A stretch of DNA of 47,193 nucleotides from an uncultured Mycoplasmatota bacterium (lineage in GTDB: Bacteria; Bacillota_I; Bacilli_A; RF39; UBA660): positions 1-47,193 of the forward strand of contig UQSR01000008.1 in NCBI GenBank assembly GCA_900543825.1. The letters are read 5' to 3'. The notes under the pieces are model-generated. The model made no database searches and had not been told where the DNA came from. It saw nothing but the letters and a program-made list of their open reading frames with translations. Below, piece after piece: positions 32,042 through 41,700 of this stretch. The translations under genes were made by a program, and so were the position numbers. Position 1 is the stretch's first letter. The number at the start of each line of letters is the position of its first letter.

Positions 32042-33355
32042 ATGAAATTAACAAGTGATGTAGTAAAAAAAATATCAAGTATAAAAGGTGAACCAAAATG
32101 GATGCTCGATTTTAGATTAACTAGTCTTGATGCATTTAATAAAAGTAGTAATCCAAACTTTGGACCAAAGTTAGATATTGATTATGATAGTATAAATTAT
32201 TATAAAGAAAGAGAAGAAAAACTAACAGATAACTGGAATAATATCTCTTGTGGAGTTAGAAACCTATTTGACGATTTAGGAGTAATATCCGCTGAAAAAA
32301 ACTATTTAGATGGAATAGGAGCCCAATATGATAGTGAAGTAATATATCATAATATGAATAAAGAATTAAAAGAAAAAAACATAATTTTTCTAGATACAGA
32401 TACAGCTCTAAGAGAACATCCAGAATTATTTAAAAAATATTTCAATACCTTAGTAAAATATAACGAAAATAAATTTACAGCCTTAAACGGAGCAGTTTGG
32501 TCAGGAGGAACATTCATATATATACCACCAAATACTCATCTAGATAGACCACTTCAAAGCTACTTCAGAATAAATAGCAAAAATATGGGTCAGTTTGAAA
32601 GGACACTTATTATAGTAGATGACAATAGTGACTTACATTATATAGAAGGATGTACAGCACCAACATATACAGAGGATTCACTTCATGCTGCAGTAGTAGA
32701 AATATTTGTAGGAAAAAATGCCAAATGCCGCTATACAACAATACAAAATTGGAGTACTGATGTCTATAATCTCGTAACCAAAAGAGCTATTGTTGAAGAA
32801 AATGGTTTAATGGAATGGATAGATGGTAATGTCGGTTCAAAGACCAATATGAAATATCCATGTTGTATTCTAAAAGGAGATAATTCTCGGGGTAGCTGCA
32901 TAACAGTAGCAGCAGCAGGAAAAGATCAAATTCAAGATAGTGGTGCTAAAATGATCCATTTAGGAAAAAATACCAAAAGTAACATCGTATCCAAATCAAT
33001 AGCTTCATCAGGTGGACTAGCCACATATCGTGGAGAAGTAAAAATAACAAAAAACGCTACCAACTCTAGAGCAGCAGTAAAATGTGATACTTTAATAATA
33101 GATGACATTTCAAAAAGTGATACCATTCCAACCAACATCGTTAATAACAATACATCATTTATGGAACATGAAGCAACAGTTTCTAAAATATCCGAAGAAA
33201 AATTATTCTATTTAATGAGTAGAGGAATAAGTGAAGAATCAGCTAAAGAATTAATTATAATGGGATTTATGAATGAATTTAGAGAAGAACTACCAATGGA
33301 ATATGCAGTAGAATTAAATAGATTATTAGCATTTAACATAGGAGAAAATAGATGA
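32042..33355 (+). CDS. sufB: Fe-S cluster assembly scaffold SufB
   Basis: SufB builds Fe-S clusters in complex with SufC and SufD. This 437-aa protein matches SufB rather than SufD by its N-terminal KGEPKWMLDFRL segment, DTDTALREHPELFKKYF, and the beta-helix core with YIEGCTAPTY and DSGAKMIHLGKNTKSNIVSKSI. It ends with the typical MEYAVELNRLLAFNIG. ATG 32042 is preferred to GTG 32033, which lies within the AAGGTGAT ribosome-binding site. sufC, sufD, sufS and sufU are not in the window. The stop overlaps the next ATG (ATGA), linking it to the amidase gene. Confidence 0.93.
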   Translation: MKLTSDVVKKISSIKGEPKWMLDFRLTSLDAFNKSSNPNFGPKLDIDYDSINYYKEREEKLTDNWNNISCGVRNLFDDLGVISAEKNYLDGIGAQYDSEVIYHNMNKELKEKNIIFLDTDTALREHPELFKKYFNTLVKYNENKFTALNGAVWSGGTFIYIPPNTHLDRPLQSYFRINSKNMGQFERTLIIVDDNSDLHYIEGCTAPTYTEDSLHAAVVEIFVGKNAKCRYTTIQNWSTDVYNLVTKRAIVEENGLMEWIDGNVGSKTNMKYPCCILKGDNSRGSCITVAAAGKDQIQDSGAKMIHLGKNTKSNIVSKSIASSGGLATYRGEVKITKNATNSRAAVKCDTLIIDDISKSDTIPTNIVNNNTSFMEHEATVSKISEEKLFYLMSRGISEESAKELIIMGFMNEFREELPMEYAVELNRLLAFNIGENR

Positions 33356-34638
33356 AAAAATTAATTAAACTAATATTTATATTACTAGTATTATTTCTAC
33401 TAGGTTACTTTATATATACCAATTATATAAATGCTATACCAAAATTAAATGTTGAAGAAGAAAAAGCAAAAGTAACAGATTATCATGTATATGGCAATCA
33501 TCTAAATATAGCAGGAGAATTAGAAATAACCGATAAAAACTATAAAGATATAAAAATAATACTATATAATGGTAAAGAAAAAACTTATGATATAACAACA
33601 AGTATAGAAGATACTAAAATAATATTCAATACATCTGAATATTTAAATGAAGGCATATATTTAGATAATATAGAAAAAGGCAAATATTATATGTTTATCA
33701 AAGTAACATATGAAAATGATGACAATACCGCTAAGAATAAAGAAATAAATAAATATTATATACTAAATAATGGTACCAGTTATAAAGACTTAACATATTA
33801 TACACTATCAAAATATAACAAAAAAATAATTATTAATACTGATAACGATTATAGTACTATTGGTCTTACTATAAAAGAAAATAAAGATGATAATATATAT
33901 GATATAACAATAGATCCCGGTCATGGCGGTATGGATAGTGGAGCAGTAGTAGATAAAAAAGAAGAAAAAGATTATACCATGGCAATAAGTACCAAAATAA
34001 AAAACAACTTAGAAAAAAATGGTATTAAAGTAAAGATGACTCATACAGAAAATCAACTAACAAAGAACGATTACTTTGATGAATATAATAAAAATGGCAG
34101 GGCTGTTATACCAAACGAAGTAAAATCAAAATATACTTTTTCCATCCATATAAACCAAAATAACTCATCCAAAGCAAGTGGTATAGAAGTATATACACCA
34201 GATAACATAAACTATGAATTTGCTAAGTCATTAGCGGATAATCTATCAAAAAATACAAGTTTCAACTATTCTAACGCCAAAAAGTACAAAATGTATAATG
34301 GTGTCTATACCCATACATTTAGTCAAAATGAAATATCAAATTCTCTAGAAGGATATAAAAAGAAAGACTATAAACCATATAATATAACAAAAACATCAAA
34401 TTATTTATATATGATAAGAGAAACAGGGGGCTATATGACTGGAGCATATGTTGATAATAGCAATCCAGAAAAAGTAGGAACAAATCCATATTACAATAGC
34501 AATATAGGTAATGAATCATATCTACTAGAATTAGGATATTTATCAAATAAAAATGATCAAAGTATACTAGATAAAGAAGAAGATAAAATAGCCGAAGTCG
34601 TAGCAAATACAATCATTGAAGAACTATCAAAGCAATAA
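33352..34638 (+). CDS. N-acetylmuramoyl-L-alanine amidase (Amidase_3), membrane-anchored
   Basis: This enzyme cleaves the bond between muramic acid and the stem peptide of peptidoglycan. The 428-aa protein has an N-terminal helix (about residues 5-23), a beta-rich domain (about 35-180) and an Amidase_3 domain (about 184-427). Zinc ligands and catalytic residues are visible: His191 in DPGHGG, Glu205, His266 in SIHINQ and catalytic Glu393 in LLELGYLSN. It overlaps sufB by 4 nt. A spore or cell-division role is possible given yunB nearby, but it could also be a general wall hydrolase. Confidence 0.9.
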   Translation: MKKLIKLIFILLVLFLLGYFIYTNYINAIPKLNVEEEKAKVTDYHVYGNHLNIAGELEITDKNYKDIKIILYNGKEKTYDITTSIEDTKIIFNTSEYLNEGIYLDNIEKGKYYMFIKVTYENDDNTAKNKEINKYYILNNGTSYKDLTYYTLSKYNKKIIINTDNDYSTIGLTIKENKDDNIYDITIDPGHGGMDSGAVVDKKEEKDYTMAISTKIKNNLEKNGIKVKMTHTENQLTKNDYFDEYNKNGRAVIPNEVKSKYTFSIHINQNNSSKASGIEVYTPDNINYEFAKSLADNLSKNTSFNYSNAKKYKMYNGVYTHTFSQNEISNSLEGYKKKDYKPYNITKTSNYLYMIRETGGYMTGAYVDNSNPEKVGTNPYYNSNIGNESYLLELGYLSNKNDQSILDKEEDKIAEVVANTIIEELSKQ

Positions 34639-34703
34639 AGTGTAAAATAAGTGTAAAGTATAAAATTTAATCAAAAAACAGTTTTAGTAACTGTAAATCA
34701 GCC

Positions 34704-34739
34704 AAAAAGATTTTTATCCAAAATAAAGATCTTTTTTTT
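34704..34739 (+). terminator. Terminator after the amidase gene
   Basis: AAAAAGAT (34704-34711) pairs with ATCTTTTT (34729-34736), followed by further T. The loop is about 17 nt. Confidence 0.55.
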
Positions 34740-34776
34740 CTGCTCTAATAACCATTAAAAACCATTTTTACCATAT

Positions 34777-34805
34777 TTGTTTGAAAGATATAATTATGCT
34801 ATAGT
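34777..34805 (+). promoter_or_regulatory. Promoter of ssb
   Basis: TTGTTT (34777-34782), 17 bp, then TATAGT (34800-34805) with TGC before it. Confidence 0.6.
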
Positions 34806-34824
34806 GCCATTGAAAGGAGGTATT

Positions 34825-35211
34825 ATGGTTAATCAAATAGTTTTAGTAGGAAGAATAGTAAGAGCACCAGAAGTAAGAACAACAGAAACAGGAAAAAAAG
34901 TATCCACTATTACATTAGCAGTTCCAAGAAATTATAAAAATGCTAATGGTGAATATGATACGGACTTTTTAGATTGTACACTATGGTCATCAATAGCCGA
35001 ATCAACAAGTGAGTATTGCCAAAGCGGTGATATGATTGGTGTAAAAGGTCGCCTTCAAAATAGAATAATAGAAATGCCTGATGGTAATAAAAAAAGAAAA
35101 ACTGAAGTAATAGCGGAAAAAATAACTTTCTTAAGTTCAAGTCAACGTAAAGCAGACAATTCCGAAAGAGAAACAAAAATAACAGAAGAAAAACGCAAAG
35201 CAGATGAATAA
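34825..35211 (+). CDS. ssb: Single-stranded DNA-binding protein, short form
   Basis: This 128-aa protein has the SSB OB-fold: NQIVLVGRIVRAPEVRTTETGKK, ITLAVPRNYKNANG, DFLDCTLWSSIAEST and MIGVKGRLQNR. The C-terminal tail is short and basic/acidic mixed (ends KRKADE) and lacks the acidic DDDIPF-type tip that recruits partner proteins, so this may be an accessory SSB. The start is 34825 because AAAGGAGG (34815-34821) precedes it; the in-frame ATG at 34777 lies inside the promoter. rpsF and rpsR, the usual ssb neighbours, are absent. Confidence 0.9.
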   Translation: MVNQIVLVGRIVRAPEVRTTETGKKVSTITLAVPRNYKNANGEYDTDFLDCTLWSSIAESTSEYCQSGDMIGVKGRLQNRIIEMPDGNKKRKTEVIAEKITFLSSSQRKADNSERETKITEEKRKADE

Positions 35212-35225
35212 TCTGCTTTCGTTTT
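35190..35225 (+). terminator. Hairpin overlapping the ssb stop codon
   Basis: AAAACG and AAAGCAGAT pair with ATCTGCTTT and CGTTTT with one facing C-C mismatch. The stem is long but the T tail is short (TTTT), so it may only partly stop transcription into the DUF1016 gene. Confidence 0.6.
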
Positions 35226-35242
35226 AAAAGAAGGATGATATA

Positions 35243-36061
35243 ATGGAATACTATCAAAAAATAAAAAAAGAATTTATAAATAACAACACAAATAAAGAAG
35301 TAAAAGAATATTATAGAAATATTAATGACCTGCAAGTATATTACAATGTAGGCAAATTACTATCAATAGAATTATCTAAGTCAAATCTAGAAGCAAAAGA
35401 ACTAATAAAAGAATATTCTCAAAAATTAACAGAAGAAATAGGTAAAGGGTATAATTGGTATAACCTATATCGTATGTTAGAATATTATAATCTATTAAAC
35501 ACTAATAAAGAATTGCAAAATCTACCATCTAAACTTTCTTGGACTCATTTCTCTATTCTTATAGATTTAAAAGATATAAATAAAATAAATTACTATGCCA
35601 AATTAGCAGTATATGAAAACCTATCCTATCGTAAATTACGAGAAAAAATAAAGAATAACAACTATGAAAATAAAATTCCAATAAAAAAGTTAAATAATAG
35701 TATATCTAAAGAAATGTTAAAAAATCTATTATTGCAGGATATAGATAATTTTCTTTCCCTTTTAGGAGAAGATATAACATATGTAAAAAAGAATTATCTA
35801 ATAAGTAAGCAAGAATACATAGATGTATTATTATATAGTATTAAAAAAAATAGCTATATAGTAGTACAAATAAAAAATGACGAATTAAACAAAGAATATC
35901 TAGAAGAAATAAAGAAGTTCATGCATTATATAGATAAAAAAGTAAAAACTAATAAAGAAAACAAAACAGAAGGAATAATTATTGGTAAATATAATGAAAA
36001 ATATCAAATAATATTCACAAGTAATTCCAATATAATTATGAATAAAACCATAAAATATTAA
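35243..36061 (+). CDS. DUF1016/YhcG-family putative nuclease, degenerate active site
   Basis: DUF1016 (YhcG) proteins pair an N-terminal helical domain with a PD-(D/E)xK nuclease-like domain and often sit in restriction or defence settings. This 272-aa protein matches in order: YYNVGKLLSIEL, LSWTHFSILIDLKD, YENLSYRKLREKI, then LLGEDITYVKKNYLI and IDVLLYSIKKNSYIVVQIK. The acidic-x-Lys motif is altered: Asp194 is kept but the usual ExK reads Gln209-Ile-Lys211. It may be inactive or DNA-binding only. It lies 31 nt after ssb in the same direction. Confidence 0.72.
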   Translation: MEYYQKIKKEFINNNTNKEVKEYYRNINDLQVYYNVGKLLSIELSKSNLEAKELIKEYSQKLTEEIGKGYNWYNLYRMLEYYNLLNTNKELQNLPSKLSWTHFSILIDLKDINKINYYAKLAVYENLSYRKLREKIKNNNYENKIPIKKLNNSISKEMLKNLLLQDIDNFLSLLGEDITYVKKNYLISKQEYIDVLLYSIKKNSYIVVQIKNDELNKEYLEEIKKFMHYIDKKVKTNKENKTEGIIIGKYNEKYQIIFTSNSNIIMNKTIKY

Positions 36062-36118
36062 TAAAAATCATCAAAAAAAGCCAAAATTCATTCAATTATA
36101 TATACATTTTCACAATTT

Positions 36119-36127
36119 TGTTATAAA
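36119..36127 (+). promoter_or_regulatory. Extended -10 before the XRE regulator
   Basis: TGTTATAAA: TATAAA with an extended TGT. No convincing -35 is seen at 17 bp. Confidence 0.4.
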
Positions 36128-36169
36128 ATAATATTAACAAGGAGATAACTGGTAGGAAGGAAAGTAATT

Positions 36170-36526
36170 ATGATAGGTAAAAGGCTAAAAGAATTAAGAA
36201 TTCAAAAAGGGTTATCACAGCAAGATTTAGGAGATGCCATTGGCGTAACTAAAGTATCTATTTGTGGCTACGAAAATGGAACTCGTCTTCCAAATCTAGA
36301 AAAACTAGTCAGTTTAGCAGAAGAACTAGAAACCACAACAGATTATTTGCTGGGTAGAGAAATAAAAATAGTTGAAGGTGAAGAAAAAAATTACATAGGA
36401 TCAATATCTTATGATGATGTTAATTTAATATTAGAATTAAGACATTATCCAAATTTATATAATAAAATACTGAAAGATGTAAAAAGATCTGCAAATATAA
36501 TAAACAAAAGAGTAATGAATCAGTAA
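36170..36526 (+). CDS. XRE-family transcriptional regulator
   Basis: This 118-aa protein has an N-terminal helix-turn-helix of the Cro/C1 type at about residues 3-58 (KELRIQKGLSQQDLGDAIG, then VTKVSICGYENGTRLPNLE), followed by the TDYLLG end that is typical of small XRE repressors. The C-terminal 55 residues are unassigned. It lies 19 nt before asnS and is probably co-transcribed with it. Its target is unknown. Confidence 0.88.
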   Translation: MIGKRLKELRIQKGLSQQDLGDAIGVTKVSICGYENGTRLPNLEKLVSLAEELETTTDYLLGREIKIVEGEEKNYIGSISYDDVNLILELRHYPNLYNKILKDVKRSANIINKRVMNQ

Positions 36527-36545
36527 TAAAGAAAGAAGGAATATT

Positions 36546-37919
36546 ATGATAGATATTAGAGATTTATATGAAAAAGATTATATTGGTAAAGAAATAACAA
36601 TTAGTGGATGGATAAGAAATCATCGTAAACAAGCCCATTTTGGCTTCATTGATTTATCCGATGGTACTTACTTCAAAAACCTACAAGTAGTATATGATGA
36701 TAAACTAAAAAAATTTGATGAAATAACAAAATTAAAATTAGGTTCAGCCATTACAGTTAAAGGAAAATTAATCAAATCACCAAAAGAAGGACAAGAATTC
36801 GAATTAACATTAGAATCATATACTTTAGAAGGAGATTGCCCAGACGACTATCCACTTCAAGCTAAAGGTAGACCAACTAGAGAATTCTTAAGAGAAATAG
36901 CCTATTTAAGACCAAGAACAAACTTATACAATGCAACATTCAGAGTAAGAAGTGTAGCAGCGTATGCTATCCATAAATATTTTCAAGATAGAAATTATGT
37001 ATACTTCCATGCACCATTAATAACCGCTGCTGATTGCGAAGGCGCAGGAGAAATGTTCGAAGTAACTACTTTAGATCTAAATAAAATAGCAGAAACACAT
37101 AAAGTAGACTATTCAAAAGATTTCTTTGGAAAAAGAGCATCACTTACTGTATCAGGACAATTAGAAGCAGAAACATTTGCTATGGCTTACAAAAAAGTAT
37201 ACACATTTGGTCCAACATTTAGAGCGGAAAATTCCAATACAAAAACTCACGCCTCAGAATTTTGGATGATTGAACCAGAAGTGGCCTTCTGTGATTTAGA
37301 AGAAGATATGAACATTATGGAAGATATGCTAAAATATATAGTAAAATATGTATTAGATAATTGCCCAGAAGAAATGGAATTCTTCAACAAGTATGTAGAA
37401 AAAGGATTAATAGAAAAGTTAACCAAATTAGTAAATAGTAAATTCGTTAGAATTGATCATAAAGATGTTATAAAAATACTAAAAGAAGCAAAAGTAAATT
37501 GGGAATTCGAACCAGAATATGGTGAAGATATAGCAAGAGAACACGAAAAATATATTACAGAATACTTTGATGGTCCAGTATTTATAAAAAATTGGCCAAA
37601 AGATATTAAAGCCTTCTATATGAAACAGAACAAAGATGGTAAAACCGTAGCAGCTGTTGACTTAGAAGTTCCAGGAGCAGGAGAATTAATAGGTGGAAGT
37701 CAAAGAGAAGAAGACTATGACAAATTAATAAGCAGAATGAAAGAAATGCATATGGAAGAAGAAGGAATGGAATGGTATTTAAATCTAAGAAAATATGGTG
37801 GATGTATCCATTCAGGATTTGGTATGGGCTTTGAAAGATTAATTATATATTTAACAGGAGTAGACAACATAAGAGATGTAATACCATATCCAAGAACACC
37901 TGGTAATTGTGATTATTAA
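36546..37919 (+). CDS. asnS: Asparaginyl-tRNA synthetase
   Basis: AsnS charges tRNA-Asn. This 457-aa class IIb enzyme has an OB-fold anticodon-binding domain (ISGWIRNHRKQAHFGFIDLS, residues about 17-40) and the class II catalytic core: motif 2 FRAENSNTKTHASEFWMIEPE and motif 3 GFGMGFERL near the C-terminus. Length is normal. It starts after AGAAGGA and lies 19 nt after the XRE gene. A strong terminator follows. Confidence 0.96.
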   Translation: MIDIRDLYEKDYIGKEITISGWIRNHRKQAHFGFIDLSDGTYFKNLQVVYDDKLKKFDEITKLKLGSAITVKGKLIKSPKEGQEFELTLESYTLEGDCPDDYPLQAKGRPTREFLREIAYLRPRTNLYNATFRVRSVAAYAIHKYFQDRNYVYFHAPLITAADCEGAGEMFEVTTLDLNKIAETHKVDYSKDFFGKRASLTVSGQLEAETFAMAYKKVYTFGPTFRAENSNTKTHASEFWMIEPEVAFCDLEEDMNIMEDMLKYIVKYVLDNCPEEMEFFNKYVEKGLIEKLTKLVNSKFVRIDHKDVIKILKEAKVNWEFEPEYGEDIAREHEKYITEYFDGPVFIKNWPKDIKAFYMKQNKDGKTVAAVDLEVPGAGELIGGSQREEDYDKLISRMKEMHMEEEGMEWYLNLRKYGGCIHSGFGMGFERLIIYLTGVDNIRDVIPYPRTPGNCDY

Positions 37920-37923
37920 TAAT

Positions 37924-37949
37924 AGATAGTTAGAAATAACTATCTTTTT
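37924..37949 (+). terminator. Terminator after asnS
   Basis: GATAGTTA-gaaa-TAACTATC: a perfect 8-bp stem with a GAAA loop, followed by TTTTT. Confidence 0.88.
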
Positions 37950-38036
37950 AATATCTATAAAGAAAGTAAATTTATTTGTTTTATTATTATATATTACCTA
38001 TATCTGTAAATACTATAATTGGAAAGGAGTAATAAT

Positions 38037-38630
38037 ATGAAAAAAAGTTTAATAGTATTAGCAGCATTAATAGTATTATCAGGTTGTGGTATGAATGAAA
38101 AAACAACATGTACCAATGAAAACAAAGTTGGTAATATAACATCAAAAGTAACATATGAAATAGAACACAAAAATAATGATGTAAAAAAAGTAATTCTTAC
38201 CTATGACTATCGTGATGATCATACTGATGGTGTAGGAACAGGTACCGATGGTACTACTAAAGATAAAGAAGATAATAATACCACCAATAATGATAACAAA
38301 AACGATAATACAACTAAAACACCAACAGATAATGACGGACTTATAGGTGGAGTAACAGGTGAAGCACTAGATGATATAGTAACAGGTGCAGCAGATGGAA
38401 TACTAGATATAGCAGGTATAAAAAGAACACATAATAATAAAATAAGTACCTATAGTAGTATTAAAGGTGTAACTACTAAAGTTGATGTAGATAACGAAAA
38501 TGATTATAAAATAACATACACCTATGATCTAAAACAATTATCTGATTCTGACATAACATCATTAGGAATAAACAAAGATTATACTACATTAAAAAACAAT
38601 TACACAAGTCGTGGCCTAACATGTAAGTAA
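38037..38630 (+). CDS. Lipoprotein of unknown function
   Basis: This 197-aa protein begins with a lipoprotein signal peptide: lipobox VLSGC, with the lipid-bearing Cys at residue 16. The mature part has an Asp/Asn/Thr/Lys-rich low-complexity stretch (about residues 60-100), a small Gly/Ala-rich region and a C-terminal domain with a DUF1307/YehR-like look (the repeated strand pattern KVTYEIEHKNNDVKKVILTY). The match is tentative. ATG 38037 follows AAAGGAG at 38023-38029; the upstream TTG codon is not a likely start. Confidence 0.72.
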   Translation: MKKSLIVLAALIVLSGCGMNEKTTCTNENKVGNITSKVTYEIEHKNNDVKKVILTYDYRDDHTDGVGTGTDGTTKDKEDNNTTNNDNKNDNTTKTPTDNDGLIGGVTGEALDDIVTGAADGILDIAGIKRTHNNKISTYSSIKGVTTKVDVDNENDYKITYTYDLKQLSDSDITSLGINKDYTTLKNNYTSRGLTCK

Positions 38631-38657
38631 AGATCTCTAACATAGAGTTCTTTTTTT
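38631..38657 (+). terminator. Terminator after the lipoprotein gene
   Basis: AGATCTCTA pairs with TAGAGTTCT (one mismatch), followed by a T run. Confidence 0.72.
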
Positions 38658-38668
38658 CTTTCAAATAA

Positions 38669-38697
38669 TTGTTATTTTGTCATAAATGTGATAAAAT
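38669..38697 (+). promoter_or_regulatory. Promoter of nifJ
   Basis: TTGTTA (38669-38674), 17 bp, then TAAAAT (38692-38697) with TGA before it. Confidence 0.6.
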
Positions 38698-38731
38698 TAT
38701 ATTAATATATAAGATAGAAAGAAGGAATACT

Positions 38732-41700
38732 ATGTCAAAATATAAAACTATGGATGCCAATGAAGCAGTAGCAAGAGTAGCTTATAAATTTACAGAAGTA
38801 GCAGGAATATATCCAATTACACCAGCTTCACCAATGGCCGAAAAAATAGATGTATTAAGTAGTAATAACGAAATAAACTTTTGGGGAAATAAAGTAAAAA
38901 TAGTTGAGATGCAATCAGAGGCTGGAGCAGCTGCTATGGTACACGGAGCGTTACAAAGTGGAGCATTATCTAGTACCTTCACTGCAAGCCAAGGATTATT
39001 ATTAATGATACCAACACTATATAAATTAGCAGGAGAAATGTTACCAGGAGTAATACATGTAGCAGCACGTTCACTATCAACTCATTCATTAAGTATTTTT
39101 GGAGATCACCAAGATATTTATGCTGTAAGACAAACCGGTGTATGTATGTTATCATCAGCATCTCCTGAAGAAGCTTATCATATGGCTATGATAGCTCATC
39201 TATCAAGTATAAAATCATCACTTCCATTTATAAACTTTTTTGATGGTTTCCGAACAAGCCACGAAATAGGTAAAATAAAAGAAGTAGATCTAGCAAAAAT
39301 AGAAACATTAATTGATAAAAATGCTCTAAAACAATTTAGAGATAGAGCAATATCTAATGCCCATCCAAATACAAGAGGTACCGCTGAAAATGAAGATGTA
39401 TATTTTCAACATGCAGAATCAAGAAACAAAGATTATACCAATGCCATTGAAATTGTTGAAAATTACATGAATAAAATAAATAAAATAACCAAAAAAGATT
39501 ACAAACTATTTAACTATTACGGTAGTAAAAATGCCGATAAAGTAATTATAGCAATGGGTTCAGTATGTGAATGTATTGAAGAAGTAGTAGATAAACTAAA
39601 TACAACAGGCTACAATGTTGGCTTAGTAAAAGTACATCTATATAGACCATTTAGTATAAACCATTTAAAAGAAGTATTACCAAAAACAGTAAAACAAATA
39701 GCTGTACTAGATCGAACAAAAGAACCAGGAAGTATAGGAGAACCATTATACCTAGATGTTGTAAATGCTTTAAAAGATACTAATATAAATATTATTGGTG
39801 GAAGATATGGTTTATCATCAAAAAATACAACACCATCAATGATAAAAGCAGTATATGATAATTTAAAAGAAGAAAAGAAAAACAATTTTACTATCGGAAT
39901 TGAAGATGATGTAACAAACTTAAGCTTAAAAGTAGATAACAATTTCCATCTAGATAATGAAAATTATGAAATAATAATTTATGGTTATGGTTCAGATGGT
40001 ATGGTATCAACATCTAAAGATCTTCTAAGAATAATAGGAGATAACACCAAAAAATATGTTCAAGGATATTTCCAATATGATTCAAAAAAATCAGGAGGTG
40101 TCACTAGAAGTCATCTAAGAATATCCAATAAAGAAATAAAAAGTACATATTATGTAGATAATCCTGACTTTATAATAGTATCAAAAGATACATATATGTA
40201 TAAATATGATATTTTAGATAACCTAAAAGAAAATGGTATATTATTATTAAATACAAATCTAAATGAAGAAGACCTAATAAAATCATTACCAAATAAAGTA
40301 AAATATTTATTAGCCCTAAAAAAAGCCAAACTATATATAATAGATGCCTATAAATTAGTAAACGAATTAGGATTAAAAAATAAAATAAATACCTGCATGG
40401 AAACATGTATCTTTAAAATAATGAATGTTTACGATATCAATAAAGCCATATCAGTAATGAAAGATAACAATAAAACAAGATTTATTTCTAAAGGTCAAAA
40501 TATAATTGATATAAATAATAAAGTAATAGATAATTCAATTAAATACTTAAAAGAATTAGAAGTAAATCCAGCATGGAAAAATTTAGAATATAAAGATAAC
40601 AAAAAACTAACATTCAATGAAACAATAAATCTATTAAAAGGAGATAGCCTTCCTGTAAGCAGTTTCTTAGATAAAAAAAGCGGTATCTTTGAAGGTGGTA
40701 CTACGAAGGATGAAAAGAGAAATATAGCAGAAAATATTCCTGAGTGGATAAAAGAAAATTGTATAGAATGTAATCAATGTGCCTTCTCATGCCCTCATGG
40801 AGTAATAAGACCATTTCTTCTAGATAAAAAAGATGACAAAATAGAAAGTATCCCATCATTAATGCCTAAAGATAAAGAATTCACTATTGGTATAAATTAT
40901 GAAGCATGTACTGGTTGTGGTGTATGTGTTGAAACATGTCCTGGAAAATTAGGAAATAAAGCTTTAAAAATGGTACCAAATAAAAGACATGATGAAGATT
41001 TCGATTATCTTTTAAAACATAACTGCAACAATCAAAACGAAAGTAAACTATTAAATGTCAAAAATATAAGTTTTAAAGAACCAAAATTTGAATATTCAGG
41101 AGCTTGTGCTGGTTGTGGTGAAACACCATATATAACAAATTTAACCAGAGTATTCGGAAATAATTTAATCATATCGAACGCTACTGGATGTTCATCAATA
41201 TATGGAGGAAGTGTACCTAGTATGCCATACAGCATTCCATGGGCCAACTCATTATTTGAAGATAATTCAGAATATGGTTATGGAATTCTAACTGGTATAA
41301 ATCTAAAAAGAAATAAAATAAAAAAATACATGGAAGAATATCCACGAAATAAAACATTCAAAACATGGTTAGAAAATATGAATGATTACAATATATGTAC
41401 CGATGTAAAAGAAAAAATCAATTATAAAAAGCATCCATATCTATTAGAAATGAAAGACTACATAGTACCAAAATCACTATGGGTTTTAGGAGGAGATGGC
41501 TTTGCTTATGATATTGGTTATGGTGGCTTAGATCATATATTATCAAAAAGTGAAAATATAAATATTTTAGTCTTAGATACCGAAGTATATTCAAATACTG
41601 GCGGACAATCATCCAAGTCATCAAATCTAGGTTCAATAGCATCATTTACATCAAAAGGAAAAGAAAACTATAAAAAAGACTTAGCACGTATTGCTATGTG

